Shown here piece after piece: positions 49,578 to 59,184 of a stretch of 64,000 nucleotides of DNA. The translations under genes were made by a program, and so were the position numbers. Source of the stretch: Burkholderia seminalis DSM 23518. Lineage in GTDB: Bacteria; Pseudomonadota; Gammaproteobacteria; Burkholderiales; Burkholderiaceae. The stretch is from NCBI RefSeq assembly GCF_902832885.1, contig NZ_CADFDK010000001.1, positions 310,001 to 374,000 of the forward strand, written 5' to 3'. Every line of letters begins with the position of its first letter. Position 1 is the first letter of the stretch. A model generated the notes under the pieces. That model had not been told where the DNA came from. It did no database searches and saw only the letters and a program-made list of their open reading frames with translations.

Positions 49578-49604
49578 GGAATGAGGGAACAGTCAACCCT
49601 GACT

Positions 49605-49631
49605 TTGACGAAGGCGAGCAAGTATTATATG
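49605..49631 (+). promoter_or_regulatory. Promoter-like sequence for mltG operon
   Basis: TTGACG (49605-49610) is followed by the AT-rich block TATTATATG (49623-49631). The spacing is short (12-15 bases), so the pairing is uncertain, but it is the only AT-rich site in the 77-base divergent gap. Confidence 0.35.
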
Positions 49632-49654
49632 GGTCTTACCTGAGTCACGTTTCC

Positions 49655-50674
49655 ATGTCCCTACTGAAGAAATGCGCCGCGACGATCGTGGCGCTGGCCG
49701 TCGTTGTGGCCGCTGCCGGCGCGGGCGGCGGGTATTACTGGGCGACCCGGCCGCTGCTGCTGGGCTCGGCATCGCTCGACGTCACGATCAAGCCGCGCAG
49801 CACCGTGAAGAGCGTCGCGCTGCAGCTCAAGCGCGGCGGCGTGCCGGTCGAACCGTTCGGGTTCGTCGCGATGACGCGCGTGCTCGGGCTGTCGAGCCGG
49901 CTCAAGTCCGGCAACTACGAATTCAAGACCGGCATCACGCCTTACGAGGTGCTGCAGAAGATTGCGCGCGGCGACGTGAACGAGTACGTCGCGACGGTCA
50001 TCGAAGGCTGGACCTTCAAGCGGATGCGCGCGGAACTCGATGCGAACCCCGACCTGTCGCACTCGACGGCCGGCATGAGCGACGCCGAGCTGCTGCGTGC
50101 GATCGGCGCATCGGACAGCGCCGTGCAGCGCGGCAGCGGCGAGGGGCTGTTCTTCCCCGATACCTACCTGTTCGACAAGGGCACGAGCGACCTGAACATC
50201 TACCGGCGCGCGTATCACCTGATGCAGACGCGTCTCGACGAGGCGTGGGCCGCCCGCGTGCCGGGGCTGCCGTACAAGTCGCCTTACGAAGCGCTGACGA
50301 TCGCATCGATCGTCGAGAAGGAAACGGGCCACGCGGCCGACCGCGCGTTCGTCGCGGCCGTGTTCGCGAACCGGCTGCGCATCGGCATGCCGCTGCAGAC
50401 CGATCCGTCGGTGATCTACGGGCTCGGCGACGCGTACGACGGCCGCCTGCGCAAGCGCGACCTGCAGGCCGACACTCCTTACAATACCTACACGCGACGC
50501 GGCCTGCCGCCGACGCCGATCGCGTTGCCGGGTGTCGCCGCGCTGCAGGCGGCGATCAATCCGGCACCGACGAGCGCGCTCTATTTCGTCGCGAAGGGCG
50601 ACGGCACGAGCGTGTTCTCGGACACGCTGGGCGATCACAACAAGGCCGTGGACAAGTACATACGAGGTCAATAA
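49655..50674 (+). CDS. mltG: Endolytic murein transglycosylase MltG
   Basis: Inner-membrane enzyme that cuts nascent peptidoglycan glycan strands and so sets their length. Length 339 residues. One membrane helix (about 8-28) follows the short basic MSLLKK. A LysM-like part contains [20 protein letters not shown]. The YceG catalytic domain has [15 protein letters not shown], the catalytic Glu in [14 protein letters not shown], and [13 protein letters not shown]. The ATG at 49655 gives this topology. The stop overlaps the tmk start by one base (TAATG), so the two are translated together. Confidence 0.94.
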   Translation: MSLLKKCAATIVALAVVVAAAGAGGGYYWATRPLLLGSASLDVTIKPRSTVKSVALQLKRGGVPVEPFGFVAMTRVLGLSSRLKSGNYEFKTGITPYEVLQKIARGDVNEYVATVIEGWTFKRMRAELDANPDLSHSTAGMSDAELLRAIGASDSAVQRGSGEGLFFPDTYLFDKGTSDLNIYRRAYHLMQTRLDEAWAARVPGLPYKSPYEALTIASIVEKETGHAADRAFVAAVFANRLRIGMPLQTDPSVIYGLGDAYDGRLRKRDLQADTPYNTYTRRGLPPTPIALPGVAALQAAINPAPTSALYFVAKGDGTSVFSDTLGDHNKAVDKYIRGQ

Positions 50675-51294
50675 TGGCGAGCGGTAAATTCATCACGTTC
50701 GAAGGCATCGACGGGGCGGGGAAGACCACCCACCTGCAATGGTTCTGCGAACGGCTCCAGGGCAAGCTGGCCGCGGCCGGCCGGCAGGTCGTCGTCACCC
50801 GCGAGCCGGGCGGCACGCAGCTCGGCGAGAAACTGCGCGAGATCCTGCTGAACCAGCCGATGGACCTCGAGACGGAAGCGCTGCTGATGTTCGCCGCGCG
50901 CCGCGAGCATCTCGCGCTCGTGATCGAGCCGGCGCTCGCGCGCGGCGACTGGGTCGTGTCCGACCGTTTCACCGACGCGACGTTCGCGTACCAGGGCGGC
51001 GGCCGCGGGCTGCCGCGCGACAAGCTCGAAACGCTCGAGCGCTGGGTGCAGGGCGGTTTCCAGCCCGACCTCACGGTGCTGTTCGACGTCGCGCCGCACG
51101 TCGCGAGCGAGCGCCGTGGCGCCGCGCGCATGCCCGACAAGTTCGAAAGCGAATCGGACGCGTTCTTTTCGCGTACGCGCGGCGAATATCTGCGGCGCGC
51201 GGAAGAGGCGCCGCACCGTTTCGCGATCGTCGACGCGACGCAGTCGATTCCCGAGATCCGCCAGCAGCTCGAACGCGTGCTCGCCGCGCTGTAA
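50674..51294 (+). CDS. tmk: Thymidylate kinase
   Basis: Phosphorylates dTMP to dTDP for DNA synthesis. Length 206 residues. The P-loop [12 protein letters not shown] is at about 8-19. The DR(Y/F) motif is [18 protein letters not shown], and the substrate-binding [16 protein letters not shown] is present. The LID region has [14 protein letters not shown]. The ATG at 50674 shares a base with the mltG stop. holB follows after 19 bases, giving the common mltG-tmk-holB order. Confidence 0.96.
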   Translation: MASGKFITFEGIDGAGKTTHLQWFCERLQGKLAAAGRQVVVTREPGGTQLGEKLREILLNQPMDLETEALLMFAARREHLALVIEPALARGDWVVSDRFTDATFAYQGGGRGLPRDKLETLERWVQGGFQPDLTVLFDVAPHVASERRGAARMPDKFESESDAFFSRTRGEYLRRAEEAPHRFAIVDATQSIPEIRQQLERVLAAL

Positions 51295-51313
51295 CCCGCA
51301 AGGAACGCACCAC

Positions 51314-52342
51314 ATGATCTATCCGTGGCAGACCGACGACTGGAACCGCCTGCAGCAACTGCGCGCGCAATGGCCGCATGCGCTGCTGCTGCACGGCCAG
51401 GCCGGGATCGGCAAGCTGCAGTTCGCGCAGCATCTCGCGCAGGGCTTCCTGTGCGAATCGCCGCAGCCGAACGGCGAGCCGTGCGGCACCTGCGCGGCCT
51501 GCACGTGGTTCTCGCAGGGCAACCATCCGGACTACCGGATCGTGCTGCCCGAGGCGCTGGCGGGCGAAGCGCCGGGCGCCGCGGACGACGCGAAGCCGGC
51601 TGACGCGGACGAAGGCGGCAAGAAGACGCGCGCGCCGAGCAAGGAAATCAAGATCGAGCAGGTGCGCGCGCTGCTGGACTTCTGCGGGGTCGGCTCGCAC
51701 CGCGGCGGCGCGCGCGTCGTCGTGCTGTATCCGGCCGAGGCGCTCAACGTCGCCGCGTCGAACGCGCTGCTGAAGACGCTGGAGGAGCCGCCGTCCGGCG
51801 TCGTGTTCCTGCTCGTGTCGGCACGCATCGACCGCCTGCTGCCGACCATCATCAGCCGCTGCCGGCAGTGGCCGATGACGGTGCCGGCGCCCGACGCGGC
51901 CGAGACATGGCTTGCGGCGCAGGGCGTCGACCACGCCCGCGCGCTGCTCGCGGAAGCTGGCGGCGCGCCGCTCGCCGCGCTGGCGCTCGCGAGCGACGAG
52001 AACCGCCCGCTGCGCGACTACACGCTCGGGCAGCTCGCGGCCGGGGCCGGATGCGATCCGTTCGCGTGCGGCGAGACGCTGCAGAAGCTGCCGGTGCCGC
52101 TGGTGCTCGGCTGGCTGCAGCGTTGGTTGTACGATCTGCTCGCGCAGCGGATGGCGGGCGCGCCGCGCTACTTCCCGATGCACGCGGCGGCGCTCGCGCG
52201 TTGCGCGGAGGCGGTCGACGCGAACGCGTTCGCGCGTTTCATGAAAGCCGTGACGCGGCAGCGGACGGTCGAGAACCATCCGCTCAATGCACGGCTCGTA
52301 TTCGAGGAATTGTTTCTCGGATATCGGGAAATGTTCGCGTGA
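51314..52342 (+). CDS. holB: DNA polymerase III subunit delta'
   Basis: Clamp-loader subunit of 342 residues. The degenerate P-loop HGQAGIGKLQFAQ and the zinc module CGTCAACTWFSQGNHPDYR are seen near 30-75. The SRC-type motif IISRCRQWP is near 180, and the sensor-like NALLKTLEEPP before it. An acidic, Ala-rich insert (about 85-105, GEAPGAADDAKPADADEGGK) extends a loop relative to E. coli. The ATG at 51314 follows AAGGAACGCACC. tatD lies 123 bases downstream. Confidence 0.94.
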   Translation: MIYPWQTDDWNRLQQLRAQWPHALLLHGQAGIGKLQFAQHLAQGFLCESPQPNGEPCGTCAACTWFSQGNHPDYRIVLPEALAGEAPGAADDAKPADADEGGKKTRAPSKEIKIEQVRALLDFCGVGSHRGGARVVVLYPAEALNVAASNALLKTLEEPPSGVVFLLVSARIDRLLPTIISRCRQWPMTVPAPDAAETWLAAQGVDHARALLAEAGGAPLAALALASDENRPLRDYTLGQLAAGAGCDPFACGETLQKLPVPLVLGWLQRWLYDLLAQRMAGAPRYFPMHAAALARCAEAVDANAFARFMKAVTRQRTVENHPLNARLVFEELFLGYREMFA

Positions 52343-52465
52343 TCCGGTATTGCTTCCCGTGGGTTGCGAAATGGTGAACGGATCGAACGGACCACTCGGC
52401 GACGCGGCCCGTCGCCGCATGCCGGCGAGCGCGTGAGCGCGCGTCTTACGTATTCAGGAAACACG

Positions 52466-53245
52466 ATGTTCGTCGACTCTCACTGCCACATCAATTTCAA
52501 GGGCCTGGCCGACCGCCTGCCGGCCGTTCTCGAGAACATGCGCGAGCATGACGTCACGCACGCGCTGTGCGTGTCCGTCGATTTCGAGACGCTGCCCGAC
52601 GTGCTTGCGATCGCCGACGCGCACGACAACGTCTACGCGTCGGTCGGCGTGCATCCCGATCACGAGGACGCGCGCGAGCCGACGCTCGCGGAGCTCGTCG
52701 AGCTGGCCGCGCACCCGAAGGTCGTCGCGATCGGCGAAACGGGCCTCGACTACTACCGCCTCGAAGGCCGCTCGATCGCCGACATGGAATGGCAGCGCGA
52801 ACGCTTTCGCACGCACATCCGCGCGGCGACCGCGACGATGAAGCCGCTGATCATCCATACGCGCGCGTCGTCGGAAGACACGCTGCGGATCATGGCCGAG
52901 GAGCGGGCCGACGTGCCCGGCGGCGTGATGCACTGCTTCACCGAGCCGTGGTCCGTCGCCGAGCAGGCGCTCGCGCAGAACTTCCATATCTCGTTGTCGG
53001 GCATCGTCACGTTCAAGAACGCGACCGATGTGCAGGACGTCGCGCGGCGCGTGCCGCTCGACCGGCTGCTGATCGAGACCGACTCGCCGTACCTCGCGCC
53101 GGTGCCGTATCGCGGCAAGCCGAATGAACCTGCGTACGTCAGCCATGTCGGACGCTTTATCGCATCCGAACGCGGGATGGCCGTCGAGGCGCTCGCCGAT
53201 GCGACGACGCAGAACTTTTTCCGGCTGTTCAAGATCGCCCGCTAA
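52466..53245 (+). CDS. TatD-family metal-dependent hydrolase
   Basis: Cytoplasmic TIM-barrel hydrolase of 259 residues, a nuclease-type family (TatD/YcfH). The metal motif is MFVDSHCHINF at the start, followed by AIGETGLDYYR, PLIIHTRASSEDT, GVMHCFT, and the C-terminal LLIETDSPYLAPVPYRGKPN with the last Asp. The ATG at 52466 has AGGAAACACG before it. This is the YcfH-like paralogue encoded after holB in many bacteria. An ankyrin-repeat gene follows after 45 bases. Confidence 0.93.
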   Translation: MFVDSHCHINFKGLADRLPAVLENMREHDVTHALCVSVDFETLPDVLAIADAHDNVYASVGVHPDHEDAREPTLAELVELAAHPKVVAIGETGLDYYRLEGRSIADMEWQRERFRTHIRAATATMKPLIIHTRASSEDTLRIMAEERADVPGGVMHCFTEPWSVAEQALAQNFHISLSGIVTFKNATDVQDVARRVPLDRLLIETDSPYLAPVPYRGKPNEPAYVSHVGRFIASERGMAVEALADATTQNFFRLFKIAR

Positions 53246-53290
53246 CGACGTGCGCGCAGCCGACACAACCCAGGGAAGGAGCCCACAACA

Positions 53291-54001
53291 ATGACGAAGC
53301 CGACCAATCATCTGCCCAAACGCGCCCTCGTTGCCGCCGCGCTGGTCGCGAGCGGCCTGTTCGCCGCCGCCGGCGCGCATGCCGAGTCGCTCGACGCGAT
53401 CGTCAAGGCCGTCAAGTTCGACGACATCGCCGACATCGGCAAGCAGCTCAAGAGCGGCAAGCTCGACCCGAACACGCTCGCGCCGAACGGCGATCCGATC
53501 CTGGTGATCGCCGCGCGCGAGAAGTCGGACAAGGTCGCGGCCGCGATCGCGACGACGCCGAACGTCGACCTCGAGAAGGAAGACAAGGCCGGCGAGAACG
53601 CGCTGATGCTCGCGTCGCTGAACGGCGACCTGGGCCTCGCGAAGCTGCTGATCGACAAGGGCGCGGAAGTCAGCAAGAAGGGCTGGGCGCCGCTGCACTA
53701 CGCGGCGACCAACGGCCAGGACGCGGTCGTGAAGCTGCTGCTCGACCACGATGCCTACATCGACACGGCGTCACCGAACGGCACGACCCCGCTGATGATG
53801 GCCGCGCGCGGCAACCATGCGTCGACGGTCACGCTGCTGCTCGACCAGGGCGCCGATCCGCAGGTCAAGAACCAGCTCGGCATCACCGCGCTCGAGTTCG
53901 CGAAGCACTACAACGCGCCGGACGCGATCGAGATCCTGAGCAAGCGGACGACGCGCATTGGTGCGGCGACGCCGGCAGATGCGCAAAAGAGTGCAAAATG
54001 A
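53291..54001 (+). CDS. Periplasmic ankyrin-repeat protein
   Basis: Exported protein of 236 residues. A signal peptide (about 1-31, ending AAGAHAES) is followed by four to five ankyrin repeats, clearest in AGENALMLASLNGDLGLAKL, GWAPLHYAATNGQDAVVKLL and GTTPLMMAARGNHASTVTLL. The last repeat (LGITALEFAKHYNAPDAIEI) ends before a short polar tail. Ankyrin proteins bind other proteins; no partner is obvious. It is downstream of tatD in the same orientation, and a Rap1a-like exported protein follows. Confidence 0.88.
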   Translation: MTKPTNHLPKRALVAAALVASGLFAAAGAHAESLDAIVKAVKFDDIADIGKQLKSGKLDPNTLAPNGDPILVIAAREKSDKVAAAIATTPNVDLEKEDKAGENALMLASLNGDLGLAKLLIDKGAEVSKKGWAPLHYAATNGQDAVVKLLLDHDAYIDTASPNGTTPLMMAARGNHASTVTLLLDQGADPQVKNQLGITALEFAKHYNAPDAIEILSKRTTRIGAATPADAQKSAK

Positions 54002-54119
54002 CGGTTTTCGGTGCGGGACGGTGCGCCCGGCCGGCCGGATTCCGGCCGGAGCAGGGTGCCCGGCGCCGCGCCGGCCAAGGCAGCAGGCGGCCTCGGGCCG
54101 CATTGATATAAGGAACACC

Positions 54120-54476
54120 ATGTTGCGCGCAATGTTTTGTGCCGCGGCGTTTGCCGTGCCGTTGTCGGCGGCGGCTTTCACGGGCGCGGATCTCGACCGG
54201 CTGTGCGCGAAGACGGACGTGAAGTCGCGGGCGTCGTGCGCGGCCTATATCGAAGGCGCCGCCGACGGCGTCTACAACACGATCGACGCGATCGGCGGCA
54301 CCACGGGGCCGCGCGTCGGCCAGTATTTCTGCCTGCCGCCCGACATCCGGGCGCAGCAGATGACCGACGCGGTGCGCAAGTACATCGCGGAAAATCCGAA
54401 GCTGGCCGACTACAACGCGAGCACCGCCGTGTCGCTCGGTCTCGGCAAGGCGTTTCCGTGCAGGAGCGGCAACTGA
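54120..54476 (+). CDS. Rap1a/Tai-like exported protein
   Basis: Small secreted protein of 118 residues. The signal peptide (MLRAMFCAAAFAVPLSAAAF) is followed by a mature domain with four cysteines (LCAKTD, ASCAAYI, YFCLPP, FPCRSG) and the GAADGVYNT turn, as in the Rap1a family. The reference members are immunity proteins for type VI secreted amidases. No effector or secretion gene lies near, so immunity is not claimed. The ATG follows AAGGAACACC. Confidence 0.72.
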   Translation: MLRAMFCAAAFAVPLSAAAFTGADLDRLCAKTDVKSRASCAAYIEGAADGVYNTIDAIGGTTGPRVGQYFCLPPDIRAQQMTDAVRKYIAENPKLADYNASTAVSLGLGKAFPCRSGN

Positions 54477-54565
54477 CCTGACGCCGTGTCCTGGCCCATG
54501 CGCGGTCCGGACGTCGCCGACGCATCCCAGGACGAGGCTGCACGCCTCATCACCCAAGGGCGCCG

Positions 54566-55738
54566 ATGATTTCAATCGAGGAACTGCAGCGCATCGCCGA
54601 TGCGCCGCTGCATGCGTGGCTCGGCACGCTGGCCGTGTCGGTCATCGTCATGCTGGTCGTCGCGGTCGTGCACCGCCTCGGCGCACGCATCGTCAAGCGC
54701 GTCGCGCAGCCGTATCCGCTGATGAGCGCGATCCTACGCTACATCGACAAGCCGTCGCTCGTCGTGCTCGCGCTGCTGGCGCTCGAGTTCGTGTGGGTCC
54801 AGGCGGACGACGGCATGTCGTTCGTGCGCGGCATGCGCACCGCGGCCGCGGTCGGCTCGATCGTGTCGCTCACGTGGCTGCTGGTGCGGCTCGCGGCCGG
54901 CGTCGGCGACGCGATCATCCAGGCCCATCCGATCGATACGGCCGACAACCTGCAGGCGCGGCGCATCCATACGCAGGCCAAGGTGCTCGTGCGGACCGTG
55001 ATGGTGCTGATCGTGATCATCGGCACCGGCGCCGCGCTGATGACGTTCCCGAACGTGCGTCAGGTGGGCGCGAGCCTGCTGGCGTCGGCCGGCGTCGCGG
55101 GGCTGGTCGCCGGTATCGCCGCGCGGCCGGTGCTCGGCAACCTGATCGCCGGGCTGCAGATCGCGCTCACGCAGCCGATCCGGCTCGACGACGTGGTCGT
55201 GATCCAGGGCGAGTGGGGGCGCATCGAGGAAATCACCGGCTCGTTCGTGTCGGTGCGGCTGTGGGATCAGCGGCGCCTCGTCGTGCCGCTGCAATGGATC
55301 ATCGAGAACCCGTTCACGAACTGGACGCGCAGCAGTTCGGAAATCATCGGCACGGTCTACCTGTCGGTCGACTACCGGACACCGCTCGCGCCGCTGCGCG
55401 AGGAACTCGCGCGGCTCGTCCATGCGGCGCCCGAGTGGGACGGCCGCGTGCAGGTGCTGCAGGTCACCGACGCGACCGAGCGCACGATGCAGTTGCGCGC
55501 GCTCGTCAGCGCGGCCGATGCGTCGTCGTGCTGGGATCTGCGCTGCCGCGTGCGCGAAGGGTTGATCGCATACCTGCAGGACCGCTACCCGCAATGCCTG
55601 CCGCGCAGCCGGATGGAGCTGTATCCGCACGAATCCGCGCCGGACGCGCCGAATCCCGAACGGCCGCACGCGCGGCAGCCTGCCGCCAGCACGGCGGCCA
55701 ATACCGCGGCCGATCCGCAGGCCGTCGACGGCCGCTGA
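54566..55738 (+). CDS. MscS-family mechanosensitive ion channel
   Basis: Inner-membrane channel protein of 390 residues. About four membrane helices fill residues 15-175. The pore-lining TM3 has the Gly/Ala pattern LLASAGVAGLVAGIAARPVL. The beta domain follows with LDDVVVIQGEWGRIEEITGS, then VPLQWIIENPFTNWTRSS. The C-terminal 45 residues are low in complexity (Pro, Ala, Arg) and probably disordered. The ATG at 54566 is preceded by AAGGGCGCCG. The AAA ATPase gene is 44 bases downstream. Confidence 0.92.
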   Translation: MISIEELQRIADAPLHAWLGTLAVSVIVMLVVAVVHRLGARIVKRVAQPYPLMSAILRYIDKPSLVVLALLALEFVWVQADDGMSFVRGMRTAAAVGSIVSLTWLLVRLAAGVGDAIIQAHPIDTADNLQARRIHTQAKVLVRTVMVLIVIIGTGAALMTFPNVRQVGASLLASAGVAGLVAGIAARPVLGNLIAGLQIALTQPIRLDDVVVIQGEWGRIEEITGSFVSVRLWDQRRLVVPLQWIIENPFTNWTRSSSEIIGTVYLSVDYRTPLAPLREELARLVHAAPEWDGRVQVLQVTDATERTMQLRALVSAADASSCWDLRCRVREGLIAYLQDRYPQCLPRSRMELYPHESAPDAPNPERPHARQPAASTAANTAADPQAVDGR

Positions 55739-55782
55739 GCGCGGCCCGGCGCCTGTCCGCCACGGAGGATTCCCCTCTTCCC

Positions 55783-56958
55783 ATGACCGCACTGAAGACG
55801 CTTGCCATCGCCAATTACCGCTCGCTGCGCGAACTGATCGTGCCGCTCGCGGCGCTCAACGTCGTGACGGGGCCGAACGGCAGCGGCAAGTCGAGCGTGT
55901 ACCGCGCGCTGCGGCTGCTCGCCGACACCGCGCAGGGCCGCGTGATCCCGTCGCTCGCCCGCGAGGGCGGGTTGCCGTCGACGCTGTGGGCCGGCCCCGA
56001 GCGCTTCTCGCGCGCGATGCTGGACGGCGATGCGCCGGTGACGGGCACGGTGCGCAAGGGGCCCGTGAGCCTGAAGCTCGGCTTCGCGTGCGCCGACTTC
56101 GGTTATTCGATCGATCTCGGCCTGCCGGTCGCGAGCCATTCGCAGTTCGCGCTCGATCCGGTGGTCAAGCGCGAATGCATCTGGGGCGGCGCGCTGCCGC
56201 GTCCGTCGACGCTGCTGGTCGATCGGCAGGGCGCGCAGATCCGCGCGCGCACCGCGTCGGGCGACTGGTGGACGATTCCGCAGCCGGTCGCGAGCTTCGA
56301 CAGCATGATGACCGAATTCGCCGATCCGACCGGCGCGCCCGAGATGATCGCGGTACGCGAGCGGATCCGTTCGTGGCGCTTCTACGACCATTTCCGGACC
56401 GATGCGCAGGCGCCGGCGCGCCAGTCGCACATCGGCACCCACACGCCGGTGCTCGCGGACGATGGCGCCGATCTCGCCGCCGCGCTGCAGACGATCCGCG
56501 AAATCGGCGACGCGGCCGCGCTCGACGCGGCGATCGACGACGCGTTTCCCGGTGCGTCGGTCGAGATCGACAATCCGGGCGGCCGCGGCCGGTTCGACGT
56601 GCTGATGCGCCAGCCGGGGCTGCTGCGGCCGCTGGCGGCGGCCGAGCTGTCCGACGGCACGCTGCGCTACTTGCTGCTCGCGGCCGCGCTGCTGACGCCG
56701 CGCCCGCCGGCGCTGATGGTGCTGAACGAACCGGAGACGAGCCTGCATCCCGATCTGCTGCCCGCGCTTGGCCGCCTGATCGCGCAGGCCGCGCGGCGCT
56801 CGCAGGTGCTCGTCGTGTCGCACGCGGCGCGGCTGATCGCGACGCTCGAGCGCGAGGCCGGCTGCGAATCGCTGGTGCTCGACAAGCAGCTCGGCGCGAC
56901 CGCGCTCGTCGATGCCGACACACGCGACCTGCCGGCCTGGAAGTGGCCGTCGCGTTGA
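55783..56958 (+). CDS. OLD/RecF-like AAA ATPase (AAA_21)
   Basis: Single-domain ABC-class ATPase of 391 residues. N-terminal IANYRSLRELIVPLAALNVV leads into Walker A GPNGSGKSS (about 29-37). The ABC-type signature is probably in AAELSDGTLRYLLLAAALL, and Walker B is LMVLNEPETSLHPDLLPALG. The switch His is VVSHAARLI. It has no TOPRIM nuclease domain as OLD proteins have. Related solo ATPases are annotated AAA_21 or DUF2813. It follows mscS in the same direction. Function is unknown; it may act in DNA repair or defence with a distant partner. Confidence 0.82.
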   Translation: MTALKTLAIANYRSLRELIVPLAALNVVTGPNGSGKSSVYRALRLLADTAQGRVIPSLAREGGLPSTLWAGPERFSRAMLDGDAPVTGTVRKGPVSLKLGFACADFGYSIDLGLPVASHSQFALDPVVKRECIWGGALPRPSTLLVDRQGAQIRARTASGDWWTIPQPVASFDSMMTEFADPTGAPEMIAVRERIRSWRFYDHFRTDAQAPARQSHIGTHTPVLADDGADLAAALQTIREIGDAAALDAAIDDAFPGASVEIDNPGGRGRFDVLMRQPGLLRPLAAAELSDGTLRYLLLAAALLTPRPPALMVLNEPETSLHPDLLPALGRLIAQAARRSQVLVVSHAARLIATLEREAGCESLVLDKQLGATALVDADTRDLPAWKWPSR

Positions 56959-57195
56959 CGGGGCCGGATCGATTCGGCCGTGCGCGGTGGAGGCGGCTGC
57001 CCCGCGAACGGAATGTATCCTGTCTGTAACAACGCCCATAAAATGCAAGACGGGCGGCTCCCGGCAGCGGGATCGCGAATAATGTCGGGATAGGCGGCTG
57101 GCGCCTTGCCGGCCAGCACTGCAAGGGTCGGGCGCGCGCAATGCGCGATCGCCCGCCGGCCGGGCCGCCAGGGAAGGACACAGGAGACGTGGACC

Positions 57196-58260
57196 ATGAG
57201 AATTGCGCAGATCGCCCCGCTGACCGAATCCGTGCCGCCGAAGCTGTACGGCGGCACCGAGCGCGTCGTGTCCTACATCACCGAGGCGCTCGTCGAGCTT
57301 GGCCACGACGTGACGCTGTTCGCGAGCGGCGACTCGACGACGCGGGCACGGCTCGAGCCCGTGTGGCCGCGCGCGCTGCGGCTCGATTCGTCGATCCGCG
57401 ACCGCGTCGCCCCGCACATGCTGCTGATGGAGACGGTCGCGCGCCGCGCGAAGGATTTCGACGTGCTCCATTTCCACATGGACTACTACTCGTTCTCGGT
57501 CTTCAACCGGCAGGAAACGCCGTACGTGACGACGCTGCACGGCCGGCTCGACCTGCCCGAGCAGCAGCCGGTGTTCGACACGTTCAACACGGCGCCGGTG
57601 ATCTCGATTTCGAACTCGCAGCGCCAGCCGCTGCCGCAGGCGAAATGGCTGACGACCGTCTATCACGGGCTGCCCGACACGCTGTACATGCCACAACCGG
57701 TCGAGCCGCGCTATCTCGCGTTCCTCGGCCGCATCTCGCCGGAAAAGCGCGTCGATACCGCGATCCGCATCGCGCGCCAGTGCGGGCTGCCGATCCGGAT
57801 CGCCGCGAAGATCGACGCGGCCGACCAGGAGTACTTCGAGCGCGAGATCAAGCCGCTGTTCGCGCTGCCGCACGTCGAATACATCGGCGAGATCGCCGAT
57901 CACCAGAAGGCCGAGTTCCTGTCGGGCGCGCATGCGCTGCTGTTTCCGATCGACTGGCCGGAGCCGTTCGGCCTCGTGATGATCGAGGCGATGTCGTGCG
58001 GCACGCCGGTGGTCGCGTTCAATCGCGGCGCGGTGCCCGAGGTGGTGGACGAGGGCGTGTCGGGGTTCATCGTCGAGGATGAAATCAGCGCGGTGGCCGC
58101 CGTGAACCGGCTGCACCTGCTGCCGCGTGCGCGCGTGCGGCAGCGCTTCGAGGAGCGCTTCACGTCGCGCCGGATGGCGCAGCAGTACGTCGACGTCTAC
58201 CAGTCGGTGATCCGCGCGCAGAAACGCTCGCGCTTCAAGGTGATCGACTCGACGACCTGA
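57196..58260 (+). CDS. Glycosyltransferase family 4 protein
   Basis: GT-B-fold retaining glycosyltransferase of 354 residues. The N-terminal acceptor domain has MRIAQIAPLTESVPPKLYGG and GTERVVSYITEALVELGHDV. The donor domain has YLAFLGRISPEKRVDTAIRI and the EX7E-type motif PEPFGLVMIEAMSCGTPVVA. Cytoplasmic. The start follows CAGGAGACGTGGACC. It stands alone, 237 bases from the ATPase gene, and is close to the stand-alone GT4 enzymes of Burkholderia. Donor and acceptor are not known. Confidence 0.9.
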   Translation: MRIAQIAPLTESVPPKLYGGTERVVSYITEALVELGHDVTLFASGDSTTRARLEPVWPRALRLDSSIRDRVAPHMLLMETVARRAKDFDVLHFHMDYYSFSVFNRQETPYVTTLHGRLDLPEQQPVFDTFNTAPVISISNSQRQPLPQAKWLTTVYHGLPDTLYMPQPVEPRYLAFLGRISPEKRVDTAIRIARQCGLPIRIAAKIDAADQEYFEREIKPLFALPHVEYIGEIADHQKAEFLSGAHALLFPIDWPEPFGLVMIEAMSCGTPVVAFNRGAVPEVVDEGVSGFIVEDEISAVAAVNRLHLLPRARVRQRFEERFTSRRMAQQYVDVYQSVIRAQKRSRFKVIDSTT

Positions 58261-58291
58261 ACGTGCCGACGCGGCACGCGGACGGATGAAA

Positions 58292-58323
58292 AAACGGCGA
58301 TGTCCGCAAGGACATCGCCGTTT
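58292..58323. terminator. Bidirectional terminator GT4 / SYLF genes
   Basis: AAACGGCGATGTCC / GGACATCGCCGTTT is a perfect 14-bp stem with loop GCAA between convergent stops at 58260 and 58366. Confidence 0.85.
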
Positions 58324-58365
58324 GCGCATGGCCCGCGCGCGGCGCGCGCGGGCGGTGCGTCAGCG

Positions 58366-58953
58366 TCAGATCTTGAGCTTCGTGACCTTCGTGCCGTTGA
58401 TCGACACGTCGCCCATCAGGCCCGCGTTCGTCAGCACGACGACCTGGACCGGCGCGGTGGCCGTGGTCGTGTCGACGGCGCCGTTCGCGCCCATCTTCAC
58501 GAGTGCGACCGAAGCGCCGGCGCCGGCTGCCCAGCCGTCCGAGCCGCGGAATTCGTCGAGCGCTTCCTGCGTCATGAACAGGAACACGATCGCCTTCGAC
58601 TGCGCACCGGCCTGCAGGCCGACGGACAGCGACGACGTGTTGTAGTAGCCGACCGTGCTGCCGCCGACGCGCAGCGCGCCGTTGCCCGACTGGCCGCCGA
58701 CGATGAAGCCGGCCTGGATCACGTCGGGGAAGACCAGCACGCCGCGCGATTTCGCGACGAGTTCGCGGGAACCCTTGACCGTCGAGTACATGCGCGACAG
58801 CGTGGCGTCGACGCTCGCGTCGATCGACTGGCGCTTCGACGCGTTGGTGGCGGCGTTGTCCGGCTTGTCCGGGGTGGTGGTGCAACCGGTGAGCGCGAGG
58901 CTACCGACGATGAGCGCAGCGGCGGCTTTCAGCACAAGATTCCGTTTTTGCAT
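58366..58953 (-). CDS. SYLF-domain (YSC84-like) lipoprotein
   Basis: Exported lipoprotein of 195 residues. The lipobox is SLALTGC with Cys24. The SYLF/Ysc84 domain fills the rest, with VKGSRELVAKSRGVLVFPDV, AGFIVGGQSGNGALRVGG, and SLSVGLQAGAQSKAIVFLFM. SYLF domains bind phosphoinositides in eukaryotes; the bacterial role, likely at the outer membrane, is undefined. It stands alone behind a shared terminator. Confidence 0.9.
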   Translation of the reverse strand: MQKRNLVLKAAAALIVGSLALTGCTTTPDKPDNAATNASKRQSIDASVDATLSRMYSTVKGSRELVAKSRGVLVFPDVIQAGFIVGGQSGNGALRVGGSTVGYYNTSSLSVGLQAGAQSKAIVFLFMTQEALDEFRGSDGWAAGAGASVALVKMGANGAVDTTTATAPVQVVVLTNAGLMGDVSINGTKVTKLKI

Positions 58954-59184
58954 CGTTCTTCTCCATCGGATGATGTTCGGAGTGAGTCTCGCTCATGGAG
59001 CGGATCACGTCGGCAGTTATAACACAGCGGATTACAGCCTCTTTTCGTCGGCACGTGAAAAAGCGTCAAATCGCGCGGGGGTGTCGCGGCGCGCCAACGG
59101 ACGGACCGGCGCCTGCGCGCCGGGTGGATTCGGTGCACGGCGGCGGTCGATCGATCGACGGGAGGGCGGCGTTTGCGCCGCACA

